A stretch of DNA of 64,000 bases from Bradyrhizobium sp. sBnM-33 (GTDB lineage: Bacteria; Pseudomonadota; Alphaproteobacteria; Rhizobiales; Xanthobacteraceae), in contig NZ_CP136624.1 of assembly GCF_032917945.1 (NCBI RefSeq), forward strand, positions 186,001-250,000. The letters run 5' to 3'. The position numbers and the translations under genes were made by a program. Positions 29,241-39,010 of this stretch are shown here, in pieces (position 1 is the first letter of the stretch; each line of letters starts with the position of its first letter). The notes beneath the pieces were generated by a model, which saw nothing but the letters and a program-made list of their open reading frames with translations, was not told the DNA's origin and made no database searches.

Positions 29241-30935
29241 TCACCCGGCCATCGCGATCCCCGCCTCGTCCACCAGCTTGGCAAATCCGTGCTCGACCAC
29301 GGTGTTGCGGCCGCGGTGCTTGGCGGCATAGAGGGCGGCGTCCGCCGCCTCGATCAGGTCGCCGGGGGTTTGAGCCTCATTCGGAAGCGTCGCGGCCACG
29401 CCGACGCTGACGGTGACGGTGCGGTGGCTGGAGGTGATATGCGGCAGGCCGAGGCCTTGAACGGTGGCACGCACGGTTTCGCCGACCTCCAACGCTTTTT
29501 GCGGGCTGGTGTTCGGCAGCAGCAAGCAGAACTCTTCGCCGCCATAGCGGCCGGCAAAGCCCAGATTGTCGGCGGCGATGCCGGCCAGCGCTTCGCCGAT
29601 CCGGGTGAGGCAGGCGTCGCCTTCCGGGTGCCCATAGGTGTCGTTGTAGAGCTTGAAGTGATCGACATCGATCATCAGCAGCGACAGCTCGCTATGATAC
29701 TGCTGCGCCTTCATCCATTCGAAATCGAGCCGGCTCTGGAAGCCGCGACGGTTGGCGAGGCCGGAGAGCATGTCGATCGACGCCATCACGGTGAGCCGGT
29801 CGTTGGTGGCAACGAGCTCGCGCTCGCGCTGGCTGAGTTGCGTCGCCATGGCGTTGAAGGCGCGGGCCAGCGGCATGAACTCCGACGGCAGGCGGCTGCG
29901 CGAGACGCGGGCCGACCAGTCGCCTTCGCCGAACCGCCTGGCCATGCCGGTCATGACTTCGATCGGGTTGATGATGAGCTTTTCCGCGCCGATCAGCGCG
30001 CCGAGCAGCACGAACAGGCAGACCAGTCCGAGCTGCAGATAGGCGGTGCGGATATCGCGGTTGATCGCCGCCGTGATTTTGGCCTCGTCGATGCTGACGA
30101 TCAGGCGTGATTGCGTTCCGGGTATGCGCGCGAAACTGATCGCGCGTTGCGAGCCGTCGGCTGCGGTAAAGGATAGCGAACCCGTCGGGGTGTCGGAAAC
30201 GAGCGCCTTGTGCGCGATAGCCGTCAGCAGTGGCACGTTGTTGAGCGGCTTGCCGATCATACTGGCCCCGTCAGCCGGCGCGGCCAGCACGACACCGGCG
30301 CCATCGACCAGCAGCGCCGAAATACCCGGCCGTCCGCCGAGCTTGGCCATGATCTTCGACATCCAGTCGAGATTGATGCCGGCGACTACCACCGCGTCTT
30401 CTTCCGGATTGATCGCGGCCACCGGATAGGCTGCCATCAGGATCGGTTTGTTCGTCATTCTGGCGAACAGATAGTCGCTGAAAACGAAGCCGCGGGTTTG
30501 CTGCGCCTTCCTGAAATATTCGCGATCGCCGATGTCGAGCCCGACCAGCATGTTCAGTGTCGAACACTGCACCACGCCTTCCCTGCTGACGATCATGATG
30601 CTGCGAATCCAGGGCAGGTTGGTCGGCAGGCTGGCGCGCAGGATTTCGCAACTGCGTCCGATGCCGCTGGAGGCGCGGATATAGGCGGCCGATTTCAGCA
30701 TCGTTTCAACCGACGAGACGATCTGGCGCTGGGTCTCCGCAGTGTGCAGCGTGATGTTGGCGTATTCCTCCGAAGCCATCGCGATCTGCTTGGCGCGCGC
30801 GTCTTCGAGCGAACGGACCCGTTCCAGCATCAAGGGCGCCACCAGCATCAAGGCGAGCAGCGCAAGTCGCGCCCGGATTCCGAGAAGCTTCTTGAGTTTG
30901 ACGCGATTGCGGTTGAAACTGACGCCAGACATCAT
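29241..30935 (-). CDS. Membrane diguanylate cyclase (dCache-HAMP-GGDEF)
   Basis: Makes cyclic di-GMP. It has an N-terminal membrane helix (about residues 21-38), a periplasmic dCache-like sensor (about 40-295), a second helix (about 296-315), a HAMP-like linker and a C-terminal GGDEF domain with the intact active site GGEEF at 465-469. The RxxD inhibitory site upstream of it seems lost, with IAAD in place of RxxD, so product inhibition may be weak. A pair of ATG codons starts the gene. It is 131 bp upstream of leuS on the same strand. Confidence 0.92.
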   Translation of the reverse strand: MMSGVSFNRNRVKLKKLLGIRARLALLALMLVAPLMLERVRSLEDARAKQIAMASEEYANITLHTAETQRQIVSSVETMLKSAAYIRASSGIGRSCEILRASLPTNLPWIRSIMIVSREGVVQCSTLNMLVGLDIGDREYFRKAQQTRGFVFSDYLFARMTNKPILMAAYPVAAINPEEDAVVVAGINLDWMSKIMAKLGGRPGISALLVDGAGVVLAAPADGASMIGKPLNNVPLLTAIAHKALVSDTPTGSLSFTAADGSQRAISFARIPGTQSRLIVSIDEAKITAAINRDIRTAYLQLGLVCLFVLLGALIGAEKLIINPIEVMTGMARRFGEGDWSARVSRSRLPSEFMPLARAFNAMATQLSQRERELVATNDRLTVMASIDMLSGLANRRGFQSRLDFEWMKAQQYHSELSLLMIDVDHFKLYNDTYGHPEGDACLTRIGEALAGIAADNLGFAGRYGGEEFCLLLPNTSPQKALEVGETVRATVQGLGLPHITSSHRTVTVSVGVAATLPNEAQTPGDLIEAADAALYAAKHRGRNTVVEHGFAKLVDEAGIAMAG

Positions 30936-31049
30936 GCCCCCGACACGGCATGGTAGTGCGAAGGGTTCAAAAAGCCTTTCTCGAACTTGGTAAAATTCGA
31001 GGAAATGCCGTAAAATTTCCGATCGAAATCAGGACATGACGCGAGAGAG

Positions 31050-31727
31050 ATGGCGACACCGCTAACCAAGTCTTTACCAAATGGCCTGACTCAGGTGGAG
31101 CAAGACATCGCGCGGGCGTGCAAGGAAGCGCGCCGCGAGCGCACATCGGTGACGCTGATCGCGGTATCGAAGACGTTTGATGCAACGGCGATTGCGCCGG
31201 TTATCGATGCCGGACAGCGCGTGTTCGGCGAAAACCGCGTACAGGAAGCCAAAGCGAAATGGCCGCCGCTGGTATCTGCCCACCCCGGGATTGCGCTGCA
31301 TCTGATCGGGCCGCTGCAATCCAACAAGGTGCGGGAAGCCGTGGCGCTATTCGACGCCATCCATTCGGTCGACCGTCCCAGCATCTGCGAAGCGCTCGCC
31401 AAGGAAATCAACTCGCAGAACAAGCGTCCGGAATTGTTCGTTCAGATCAACACCGGCGAGGAACCGCAGAAGGCCGGCATCGCGCCCGGCGAGGCAGATG
31501 CCTTCATCGCGAGCTGCCGCGACAAATACGGTCTGGTCATTTCCGGCTTGATGTGCATTCCGCCGGTCAACGAGGCGCCGGCACCGCATTTCGCGTTGAC
31601 CGCCAAGATCGCTGCGCGCAACGGGCTGAAAAATCTGTCGATGGGCATGAGCGCCGATTTTGCAGTCGCGATCCAGATGGGCGCGACGCATGTGCGTGTC
31701 GGCTCCGCGATTTTTGGCGCGCGGTAA
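31050..31727 (+). CDS. PLP homeostasis protein, YggS family
   Basis: Binds pyridoxal phosphate and helps balance PLP and amino-acid pools; no catalysis is known. The 225-residue TIM-barrel protein has the PLP Lys in TLIAVSKTFDA (about residue 38), FGENRVQEA, HLIGPLQSNK and the C-terminal MSADFAVAIQMGATHVRVGSAIFG. It is divergent from the cyclase gene, with 114 bp between them. Confidence 0.95.
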   Translation: MATPLTKSLPNGLTQVEQDIARACKEARRERTSVTLIAVSKTFDATAIAPVIDAGQRVFGENRVQEAKAKWPPLVSAHPGIALHLIGPLQSNKVREAVALFDAIHSVDRPSICEALAKEINSQNKRPELFVQINTGEEPQKAGIAPGEADAFIASCRDKYGLVISGLMCIPPVNEAPAPHFALTAKIAARNGLKNLSMGMSADFAVAIQMGATHVRVGSAIFGAR

Positions 31728-31730
31728 TTT

Positions 31731-31851
31731 CGTCATTGCGAGCCAACGAGTCGCGCGAATGCGCGCCCGATGACAGGCTCCGCGAAGCAATCCATTCTTT
31801 CAATCTGCGGACGGATGGATTGCTTCGTCGCTGTCGCTCCTCGCAATGACG
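31731..31851. repeat. CGTCATTGCGAG-family repeat carrying a 45-bp module
   Basis: It starts CGTCATTGCGAGC and ends CGCAATGACG, with GAAGCAATCCA and TGGATTGCTTC as inner arms. Between GCGAGC and GCGAAGC lies an extra hairpin module (31740-31784). The module is 44/45 identical to the one at 57207-57251 in a different repeat family. Confidence 0.8.
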
Positions 31852-31860
31852 TCGAGAAAG

Positions 31861-32661
31861 CTACTTGAATCCCACCGACACTTTTCCGAGCGATCCGAAA
31901 TCGACCGCGCAGAAATCTCCTGATTGAATCGGCAGCGGTGCATGACAGGTCCCGGTGGTGACTATCCGGCCTGCCTTCAGCGTCACGCCAAGCTGGCGCA
32001 GTTCGTTGGCGAGCCAGGTCAGCGCAATGCGCGGATCGCCCAACACGTTCTTGCCGTGGCCAACGAATTGCTGGCCGCGCATCGTGATGACCGGCCGTTC
32101 CTCGACGAGGTCCCTTGAACGCCAATCGGCTGTTGCGGCAGGCCCGAGCACGAACAGATGTGCGCAGGCATTGTCGGCGATGATCTGTTCGGCACCGGCG
32201 CTGACGAAATCCTGAAACCGCGAATCCGGAATTTCGATGGCCGGATGCAGAGTGTCGATCGCATCGAGCACCTGCTGCGTCGTATAGGGCGTGGAGCGCG
32301 CCGGCAGATCCACGCGCATGCGAAAGGCGAATTCGGGTTCGGCGACGCGCATTTCGTTGCCTGCGATCGAAGCCATTCCGCCGTCGGGGACGACGGTCTC
32401 GGCCAGAATGCGCCCGGCCATCGGGCCGTCGACGTTGATGTGCTTTTGTCCGGCCTCGCTGGTCGCCGCGATCTTCGAGCCGAACAAAATATCGGACGAG
32501 TATTTTTCGATTCCCGCCTGGATCGCGTAGGCCTCAATGCGGTCGCGCGGTCGCAGCGATTCGTCGAGGCCGGATAATTTGGTGCCGGCGCGCCAGTGGT
32601 CGTGCAGGGTCTTTGATGCGGCCGTTATTGCGTGCCTGTCGAGCATTGTTTGATTCCCCAT
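31861..32661 (-). CDS. 2-keto-4-pentenoate hydratase / FAH-superfamily protein
   Basis: Likely hydratase or decarboxylase of a 2-oxo acid from aromatic catabolism, or a related fumarylacetoacetate hydrolase-fold enzyme. The 266-residue protein has the family motifs EPEFAFRM, HPAIEIPDSRF and TTGTCHAPLPIQSGD. The start is placed at the ATG that shares one base with the stop of the preceding transpeptidase gene (TGATG); an ATG at 32646 is an alternative. No other genes of a degradation pathway are nearby, so the substrate is unclear. Confidence 0.85.
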   Translation of the reverse strand: MGNQTMLDRHAITAASKTLHDHWRAGTKLSGLDESLRPRDRIEAYAIQAGIEKYSSDILFGSKIAATSEAGQKHINVDGPMAGRILAETVVPDGGMASIAGNEMRVAEPEFAFRMRVDLPARSTPYTTQQVLDAIDTLHPAIEIPDSRFQDFVSAGAEQIIADNACAHLFVLGPAATADWRSRDLVEERPVITMRGQQFVGHGKNVLGDPRIALTWLANELRQLGVTLKAGRIVTTGTCHAPLPIQSGDFCAVDFGSLGKVSVGFK

Positions 32662-33230
32662 CAGCCGATCATGATTTTCGTCTGCGGTCCCATCCGCCGC
32701 AACAGCCGCAGCATGGCGGATTTCGTCATCGAGATGCATCCCGCCGTCGGCGAGAAATTGGTCCGCGCCAGATGCAGGAACACGGCGCTGCCACGGCCGG
32801 CAATTCGCGGCGCGCTGTTGTGATCGATTTCGACGATGAAGTCGTAGAGGTGATCCTCGCGCGTCAGCCGGTCACCAGCCTGGTCCCGGACCAGACGGAT
32901 TGGCTGGTTATAACGGCGGTCCTGCGGGTCCTCGCACCAGGCGTCTTCGGGCCGGATCGGCCGGACCGGCAGATAGGTCCGCGGCCGGGGATGGCGGTCG
33001 ACACGCCACCACAATTGCAGCGGATGATAGATGCCTCGGGGAGTGCCGCCGTCGCCCTCCCGTTTGTTGGCGAGGATGCCGCCGCGGCCAAGTGCCACCG
33101 GTACGGTCCAGCCGTCCGCCGTTAGCCAGCCCCGGCAGGGGTCGCCGGCAGCCCTGCGGACCCGGGCTGCCGCCAGCGGCCGATCACGCGCATCTGTCTC
33201 ATAAGTGCTTGAAATAGCGTTACTTTTCAT
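32661..33230 (-). CDS. L,D-transpeptidase (YkuD domain)
   Basis: Probable cell-wall cross-linking enzyme, or a related YkuD-fold protein. The catalytic motif appears as HLARTNFSPTAGCISM (about residues 155-170), with the nucleophile Cys in place. The 189-residue protein has no clear signal peptide in its first 30 residues, which are polar, so secretion is uncertain. It is translationally coupled to the downstream hydratase, an unexpected pairing. Confidence 0.85.
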   Translation of the reverse strand: MKSNAISSTYETDARDRPLAAARVRRAAGDPCRGWLTADGWTVPVALGRGGILANKREGDGGTPRGIYHPLQLWWRVDRHPRPRTYLPVRPIRPEDAWCEDPQDRRYNQPIRLVRDQAGDRLTREDHLYDFIVEIDHNSAPRIAGRGSAVFLHLARTNFSPTAGCISMTKSAMLRLLRRMGPQTKIMIG

Positions 33231-33498
33231 GCCAATGCCCGAATCTTGGGGTTGCTTGCCCCCTCAGCTGCTCTAATTGGCGGCATTACAGGACATTCAT
33301 CCAAACGCGGCTCAAATCTGGGATAGACTGCGGTTCGGCTTGTGAAACTGTAACAATCTCCTACCTCAATGCGAATCAGTGCCTGATGACCCGACTTGCT
33401 TGTGAAGTCTGCCCGCGAATCAGGTTGTTATCGACCAAGACCCGGCTTGAGACACTCTCGCTTGTGTCCCGCCGCCTGCCTCAAGAGGATCGTATCCT

Positions 33499-34185
33499 AT
33501 GCCCAATGCCCGCAAGATCCTGATCGTGGATGACGACACCGATCTGCGCGATACGTTGGTGGAGCAATTGTCGCTGCATGAGGAATTCGAAGCCTCCGCA
33601 GTCGATACCGGCGCCAAGGGCGCCAGCGCCGCCAAAGCCAATTCCCCCGACCTGGTGCTGATGGATGTCGGCTTGCCCGATACTGACGGACGTGAAGTCG
33701 TACGCAGCCTGCGCAAAGGCGGCTTCAAGGCGCCGATCATCATGCTGACCGGCCACGATACCGATTCGGACACTATTTTGGGGCTCGAATCAGGGGCCAA
33801 TGATTACGTCGCAAAACCGTTCCGGTTCGCCGTGCTGCTCGCCCGAATCAGGGCGCAGCTCCGCCAGCACGAGGCCAGCGAGGACGCGGTATTCTCCGTC
33901 GGCCCCTACAGTTTCCGGCCCGGCTCCAAGATGCTGACTGCCGCCAATGCCAGAAAGGTGCGGCTTACCGAGAAGGAAACCGCGATCCTGCGCTTCCTGT
34001 ATCGCGCCGGCCAGTTGCCGGTGTCGCGCGAGACGCTGCTGCAGGAAGTCTGGGGCTACAATTCGGGCGTTACCACGCACACGCTGGAAACGCATATCTA
34101 CCGTCTCAGGCAGAAGATCGAGAAAGATGCGGCCAATCCGGAAATCCTGGTGACGGAAGCCGGTGGCTACAAACTGGTGCCGTGA
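33499..34185 (+). CDS. OmpR-family response regulator, CenR/OtpR-like
   Basis: The receiver domain has the phospho-acceptor Asp in LVLMDVGLP (about residue 53), with the DDD acidic pocket, Thr in MLTGHD and Lys in AKPF; the C-terminal winged helix begins near residue 130 and ends EAGGYKLVP. It closely resembles the essential envelope regulator CenR of Caulobacter and OtpR of Brucella as I recall them, and the following gene for a cyclic-nucleotide-binding protein matches the Brucella otpR context. Three GAATC sites lie upstream (33241, 33373, 33417). Confidence 0.88.
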   Translation: MPNARKILIVDDDTDLRDTLVEQLSLHEEFEASAVDTGAKGASAAKANSPDLVLMDVGLPDTDGREVVRSLRKGGFKAPIIMLTGHDTDSDTILGLESGANDYVAKPFRFAVLLARIRAQLRQHEASEDAVFSVGPYSFRPGSKMLTAANARKVRLTEKETAILRFLYRAGQLPVSRETLLQEVWGYNSGVTTHTLETHIYRLRQKIEKDAANPEILVTEAGGYKLVP

Positions 34186-34236
34186 TACGATTCGCAGCCA
34201 CGATTCGTAATTCTCGCGCATCCCGGTCAACGGTCC

Positions 34237-34677
34237 ATGTCGATCGACGATGATGTAGCCCTGCTTGAGCGGGTCCCGACACTGCGCCTGTTGGGGACGG
34301 CGGCGCTACGCATGCTGGCGATCGGCTCGGAGCAGCGCGATTTCTCACCCGGCGATTATCTGTTCAATGCCGGCGACGACGCGGATGCAGGCTATATCGT
34401 GCAGCGCGGATCGTTCCGTGTCGAAGACGGCGGCGCTGAAGTCGTTGCGGGACCCGGGGCCCTGATCGGCGAATTGGCGCTGATCGTGGCCATGAAACGG
34501 CCGTCCAGCGCGGTCGCGCTTGATCATTCCTCGGTCATCCGGGTATCACGCAGCCTGTTTCAGCGCGTGCTCGAAAGCGACCCTGCCGCGGCGCGCCGCC
34601 TGCGCGACGAACTCGCCACCCGGACCAGCCAGCTCGCCAGCGATATTCTGATGGCAGGCGCCAAGCTGAGTATTTGA
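34237..34677 (+). CDS. Cyclic-nucleotide-binding domain protein
   Basis: The 146-residue protein is little more than one cNMP-binding beta-roll: FSPGDYLFNAGD, YIVQRGSFRVE and GPGALIGELALI (phosphate-binding cassette) are visible, but no DNA-binding HTH follows, so it is not a CRP-like repressor. It follows the CenR-like regulator by 51 bp, suggesting it senses a nucleotide for the same response. A few last bases before xthA show no clear terminator. Confidence 0.87.
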   Translation: MSIDDDVALLERVPTLRLLGTAALRMLAIGSEQRDFSPGDYLFNAGDDADAGYIVQRGSFRVEDGGAEVVAGPGALIGELALIVAMKRPSSAVALDHSSVIRVSRSLFQRVLESDPAAARRLRDELATRTSQLASDILMAGAKLSI

Positions 34678-34680
34678 TCG

Positions 34681-35496
34681 CTACACCTCCAGCGTCACCG
34701 TGACCGGCACGTGGTCCGATGGACGCTCCCAGCCGCGCGCATCGCGGGTAATCTTGAAATCGCTGACAGCGTCCTTCAGTGCGCGCGAGACCCAGATGTG
34801 GTCCAGCCGACGGCCACGATCGCCGACGGTCCAATCGGCAGCGCGGTAGCTCCACCACGTATAGACTTTTTCGGAAAGCGGGATCCGCTCGCGAGCGACG
34901 TCGAACCATTCGCCATGGGCCTGCGCGGCCAGGAGCTTTTCGCATTCGATCGGCGTGTGCGAGACGACCTTTAGAAGCTGCTTGTGCGACCACACGTCGT
35001 TTTCATGTGGTGCAACGTTGAGATCGCCGACCAGGATATGCCGGTCGTCACCGCGCGGATGCAGCGGTTCGCAGGCCTTCATCTCGTCGAGAAATTTCAG
35101 CTTGTGATCGAATTTCGGATTGAGAACGGGATCGGGAATGTCGCCGCCGGCTGGAACGTAGAAATTGTGCAGCACCAGCGGCTTTGTAAGCTGGGCCTTC
35201 TCGCCGAACGCCACCGAGATGTGACGCGAATCGATCTTTTCGCAGAAGGTTCTGATGTCGGTGGTGTCGAAGGGCAGTTTCGAGACGATGGCGACGCCGT
35301 GATAGCCCTTCTGCCCGTTCAGCGCGACATGCTCGTAGCCAAGACGCTTGAACCGCTTCAGCGGAAAAGCATCGTCGATACATTTGGTTTCCTGCAGGCA
35401 CAGCACATCCGGTCGCGCCGATTTGAGGAATTTGGCGACGATATCGATGCGCAGGCGCACCGAATTGATATTCCACGTCGTCAGGGAAAAACGCAT
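34681..35496 (-). CDS. xthA: Exodeoxyribonuclease III
   Basis: AP endonuclease and 3'-phosphatase of base-excision repair. The catalytic motifs LQETKC (Glu), VGDLNVAP (Asp-Asn) and DHVPV (Asp-His) are all present, with NSVRLRI at the N-terminus. The 271-residue length is normal. It converges on the cyclic-nucleotide-binding gene with only 3 bp between stops. Confidence 0.95.
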   Translation of the reverse strand: MRFSLTTWNINSVRLRIDIVAKFLKSARPDVLCLQETKCIDDAFPLKRFKRLGYEHVALNGQKGYHGVAIVSKLPFDTTDIRTFCEKIDSRHISVAFGEKAQLTKPLVLHNFYVPAGGDIPDPVLNPKFDHKLKFLDEMKACEPLHPRGDDRHILVGDLNVAPHENDVWSHKQLLKVVSHTPIECEKLLAAQAHGEWFDVARERIPLSEKVYTWWSYRAADWTVGDRGRRLDHIWVSRALKDAVSDFKITRDARGWERPSDHVPVTVTLEV

Positions 35497-35557
35497 GAGA
35501 GCCGTGTCTTACCACGGTTCATGACGACGTCGCGCGCTTTGTCCACAGGTGGAATTT

Positions 35558-35606
35558 CGTAGGATGGACAAAGGCGCATTTGCGCCGTGCCCACCCATGC
35601 ATCCTA
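35558..35606. repeat. Palindromic repeat, GTAGGATGG family (short copy)
   Basis: It starts CGTAGGATGG and ends ATCCTA, with an inner GGCGCATTTGCGCC hairpin. It lies between lolA and xthA, both leftward. Confidence 0.6.
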
Positions 35607-35629
35607 ATGAAAGAATGAGAGCGCGCCGC

Positions 35630-36436
35630 TCAGTTCGCCGGAGTGGTGTAGTTGGTGAAGTCGATTTTGAACAGGCCGGGATCGACCTTCTTGGACGAGT
35701 CCAGATTATAGACCGCAACCGTGGTGTCGTAGCCCTGCGGATCGGTTACCGTCCATTGCTTGAGCTGGCCGTCCTTGACCCCAACCATCAGCATCAGCCG
35801 GCTGGTGCCGATCAGGGCCTGCTTCTCCTCGATGGTGACGCTGATGTAAACGTCATCCGCCGTGACGTTGACGACATTGGTGTCCTTCAACAGATCGATC
35901 CGGTCCGACAGCAGGAAACGCAGCGGCGTTTGCGACAGCGGGTAGATGTCCTGGGTCGCGAGCCTGCGATCGCGCACGGCCAGCGACGAGCCATCGGCGA
36001 TAATCGCGATGGGACTCGGGTCGTCATATTCGAAACGTACCTTGCCCGGCTTCTGGATGTAGAAATCGCCCTTGGTCCTGCTGCCGTCAGGACCGACTTG
36101 GACGAAATTTCCGACCAGCGTCTGCAGCGACGATAGATATGAACTCACCCGCGCAGCCTGCGCCTTCTGGTTGGCATCGAAGGTTGCAAAAACATTGGCC
36201 GGGACATTGCGGCGCGGGTCCGGAAGCACCGGATTCGGCGGCGCCTGGGTCGCGCCGGTGGTCATCGGCGCTTTTTCCTGTGCGCTCATCTGCACATTGC
36301 CGTCGCGGGCCTTGGGCGCGGGCTTTGGAACCGGCACAGTCTGCGAGAGAGCCGATGTCGCGAAGCCGGCGATGGATGTGGCGATCAAAAGGGCCAGTCC
36401 GGAGCGCAGCCCGCGATGGGTGGGTTGTTGTGTCAT
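35630..36436 (-). CDS. lolA: LolA-like outer-membrane lipoprotein carrier
   Basis: Periplasmic carrier that takes lipoproteins from the LolCDE complex to the outer membrane. A signal peptide (about residues 10-31, ending in LSQ) is followed by a Pro-rich linker and the LolA fold from about residue 90: TLVGNFVQVGPDGSRTKG, YIQKPGKVRFEYDDPSP and PLRFLL. The 268 residues exceed E. coli LolA because of the N-terminal linker. It follows ftsK by 119 bp on the same strand. Confidence 0.88.
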   Translation of the reverse strand: MTQQPTHRGLRSGLALLIATSIAGFATSALSQTVPVPKPAPKARDGNVQMSAQEKAPMTTGATQAPPNPVLPDPRRNVPANVFATFDANQKAQAARVSSYLSSLQTLVGNFVQVGPDGSRTKGDFYIQKPGKVRFEYDDPSPIAIIADGSSLAVRDRRLATQDIYPLSQTPLRFLLSDRIDLLKDTNVVNVTADDVYISVTIEEKQALIGTSRLMLMVGVKDGQLKQWTVTDPQGYDTTVAVYNLDSSKKVDPGLFKIDFTNYTTPAN

Positions 36437-36555
36437 CAGATATTTCGGATCTCTATTCGACGAGGCATCCCGCTGCCGGCCAGTTTATCGCGCTTTCGAC
36501 CAAAGGAGATATCGTTTTTCCGTGAAATCGTTGCGCCGAATCCATCTTCATCGCT

Positions 36556-38997
36556 TTAGAATCCGCCCTCTTCCTCCTCGACCAGAATTTCGCGTTTGCC
36601 GGCGTGATTCGCTTGGCCAACGATGCCTTCCTGTTCCATTCGTTCCATCAGCGAGGCGGCGCGGTTGTAGCCGATTTGCAGCCGGCGCTGAATATAGGAC
36701 GTGGAGGCCTTGCGGTCGCGCTTGACGATCGCTACCGCCTGCGCGAACAGGTCGCCGCCACCATCGCCGCCCATACCGGTGGAATCGAATACCGCGCCGT
36801 CTTCCTCGCTCGGCTCCTCCGCAGTCACCGCTTCCAGATACTCGGGCGCGCCTTGCGTCTTGAGGTGACGCACGACCTTCTCGACTTCTTCGTCTGAAGC
36901 GAATGGTCCATGCACGCGGCTGATGCGACCGCCGCCGGCCATATAGAGCATGTCGCCCTGACCGAGCAGTTGCTCGGCGCCCATCTCGCCGAGAATAGTG
37001 CGGCTGTCGATCTTCGACGTGACCTGGAATGCGATGCGGGTCGGGAAGTTAGCCTTGATGGTGCCGGTAATGACGTCGACCGATGGACGCTGCGTCGCGA
37101 GAATGACGTGCAGGCCGGCGGCGCGCGCCATCTGCGCCAGGCGCTGCACCGCGCCTTCGATGTCCTTGCCGGCCACCATCATCAGGTCGGCCATTTCGTC
37201 GACGATGATGACGATATAGGGCAGCGGCTCAAGTTCGAGCTTTTCTTCCTCGTAGATTGCCTTGCCGGTTTCCTTGTCGAAGCCGGTATGCACCGTGCGC
37301 GTCAGCTCCTCGCCCTTGGCCTTGGCTTCCACAAGGCGCTGGTTATAGCCGTCAATGTTACGCACACCGAGTTTGGCCATTTTCTTGTAGCGCTCCTCCA
37401 TCTCGCGCACCGCCCATTTTAGCGCCACCACCGCCTTCTTCGGATCGGTCACGACCGGCGTCAGCAAATGCGGGATGCCGTCATAGACGGAGAGCTCGAG
37501 CATCTTGGGATCGACCATGATCAGGCGGCACTGATCCGGCCTCAGGCGATAGACCAGGCTCAGAATCATGGTGTTGATGGCGACTGATTTGCCGGAGCCG
37601 GTGGTGCCCGCGATCAGCATATGCGGCGTACGCGCCAGATCGATGATGATGGATTCGCCGCCGATGTTTTTTCCGAGACAGAGCGGCAACTTCACCGTCG
37701 ACTCGTTGCTGTCCTTTGTGGTCAGCAATTCGCGCAGATAAACTTTTTCACGATGCGCATTCGGCAGCTCGATGCCGATGGCATTGCGGCCGGCAACCAC
37801 GGCGACGCGCGCCGAGAGCGCACTCATCGAGCGGGCGATGTCGTCGGCAAGACCGATGACGCGCGAGGATTTGATGCCGGGCGCCGGTTCGAGTTCGTAC
37901 AGCGTCACGACCGGGCCGGGATTGGCCTTCACGATCTCGCCGCGGACGCCGAAATCGCCGAGCACGCCTTCCAGCGCGCGCGAATTGGCCTCCAGTTCGG
38001 CCTTGCTGAGCGGCTGCCGGTCCGACGCCTTCGGCGCCGTCAGCATCGAGACTGAAGGGAGTTCGAACTTGTCGGATTTCTTCGCCGCTGCGCGCGGTGC
38101 CGGCTTCTTGCGCGGAGCGCGCGCGGCCGGCACTTCCTCGTCCTCCTCTTCCTCTTCTTCCTCGAATTCCTCTTGCTGCGGGGCCAATGCCGGTGCGGCA
38201 CGGCCGCCGAGGCTCGGTTCCTGACGTTCGAAGGAGGACTTGCGAGGCGGCGGCGAACTCGACACCAGCGACCGGTAGGCCGTGCCCATCAGCCATACGA
38301 GCCGAGCCTTTGCGCTCATCAGGGCATGGTACACCCATCCGAGCGATACCGAACTGCGATCCTCTTCTTCAACAAAGGGCGCGTCGTCGTCCTCGATCGG
38401 CGTCAGCTCTTCCTCTTTCGGGCGCGAGCCCCAGCCGCTGGCAAACAGAAAGGCCGCAGCCATCGCCGCAAACAGGATGATGCCGAGCACAAGACGATAG
38501 GTGAAGCCGGCCGGGCCGAACACGACGGCGGGCGCACGCACCAGCGCGTCGCCGACGACGCCGCCAAGGCCGGTCGGCAGCGCCCACGCCCCGCCATGCG
38601 GCCAGCAACTTGCAAAGCCTGCCGCGATCACCGTGCAGAGAATCCAGCACCCAAGGCGCAACGCTTCGCGGTCGAAGGTGCGGTGCGTCAGCATGCGCCA
38701 GCCCCACACTGCGACGGGGAGGATCAGCATGATCGCGCCGAGCCCGAGAATCTGCATCAACAGATCGGCGCCGATCGCGCCGGGATAACCGAGAACATTG
38801 CGGATCGGACGCGACGTCGCGTGGCTCAGGCTCGGGTCCTGCACCGACCACGTCATCAGCGCGGCTGCCGCCACGCCGGACAGCGCGATCAGGCTGAGGC
38901 CGGCAAGCTCGCGCAGCCGCCGCGCCAAGGCCTCGCGGATCGAGACCGGCAGATGACCGACCAGGGGAATGACACGTTCGATCGCTGGCATGCTCAT
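36556..38997 (-). CDS. ftsK: DNA translocase FtsK
   Basis: Septal DNA pump that clears the terminus and aids chromosome dimer resolution. The N-terminal part (from MSMPAIERV) has about four membrane helices (residues 30-200), a long acidic, Pro-rich linker including a Glu-rich run, and the motor domain with Walker [16 protein letters not shown], Walker [15 protein letters not shown] and the C-terminal gamma winged helix near residue 750 ([18 protein letters not shown]). It has 813 residues. It starts 13 bp after the aminotransferase stop. Confidence 0.96.
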   Translation of the reverse strand: MSMPAIERVIPLVGHLPVSIREALARRLRELAGLSLIALSGVAAAALMTWSVQDPSLSHATSRPIRNVLGYPGAIGADLLMQILGLGAIMLILPVAVWGWRMLTHRTFDREALRLGCWILCTVIAAGFASCWPHGGAWALPTGLGGVVGDALVRAPAVVFGPAGFTYRLVLGIILFAAMAAAFLFASGWGSRPKEEELTPIEDDDAPFVEEEDRSSVSLGWVYHALMSAKARLVWLMGTAYRSLVSSSPPPRKSSFERQEPSLGGRAAPALAPQQEEFEEEEEEEDEEVPAARAPRKKPAPRAAAKKSDKFELPSVSMLTAPKASDRQPLSKAELEANSRALEGVLGDFGVRGEIVKANPGPVVTLYELEPAPGIKSSRVIGLADDIARSMSALSARVAVVAGRNAIGIELPNAHREKVYLRELLTTKDSNESTVKLPLCLGKNIGGESIIIDLARTPHMLIAGTTGSGKSVAINTMILSLVYRLRPDQCRLIMVDPKMLELSVYDGIPHLLTPVVTDPKKAVVALKWAVREMEERYKKMAKLGVRNIDGYNQRLVEAKAKGEELTRTVHTGFDKETGKAIYEEEKLELEPLPYIVIIVDEMADLMMVAGKDIEGAVQRLAQMARAAGLHVILATQRPSVDVITGTIKANFPTRIAFQVTSKIDSRTILGEMGAEQLLGQGDMLYMAGGGRISRVHGPFASDEEVEKVVRHLKTQGAPEYLEAVTAEEPSEEDGAVFDSTGMGGDGGGDLFAQAVAIVKRDRKASTSYIQRRLQIGYNRAASLMERMEQEGIVGQANHAGKREILVEEEEGGF

Positions 38998-39010
38998 TAA
39001 GGCCCTGCGA

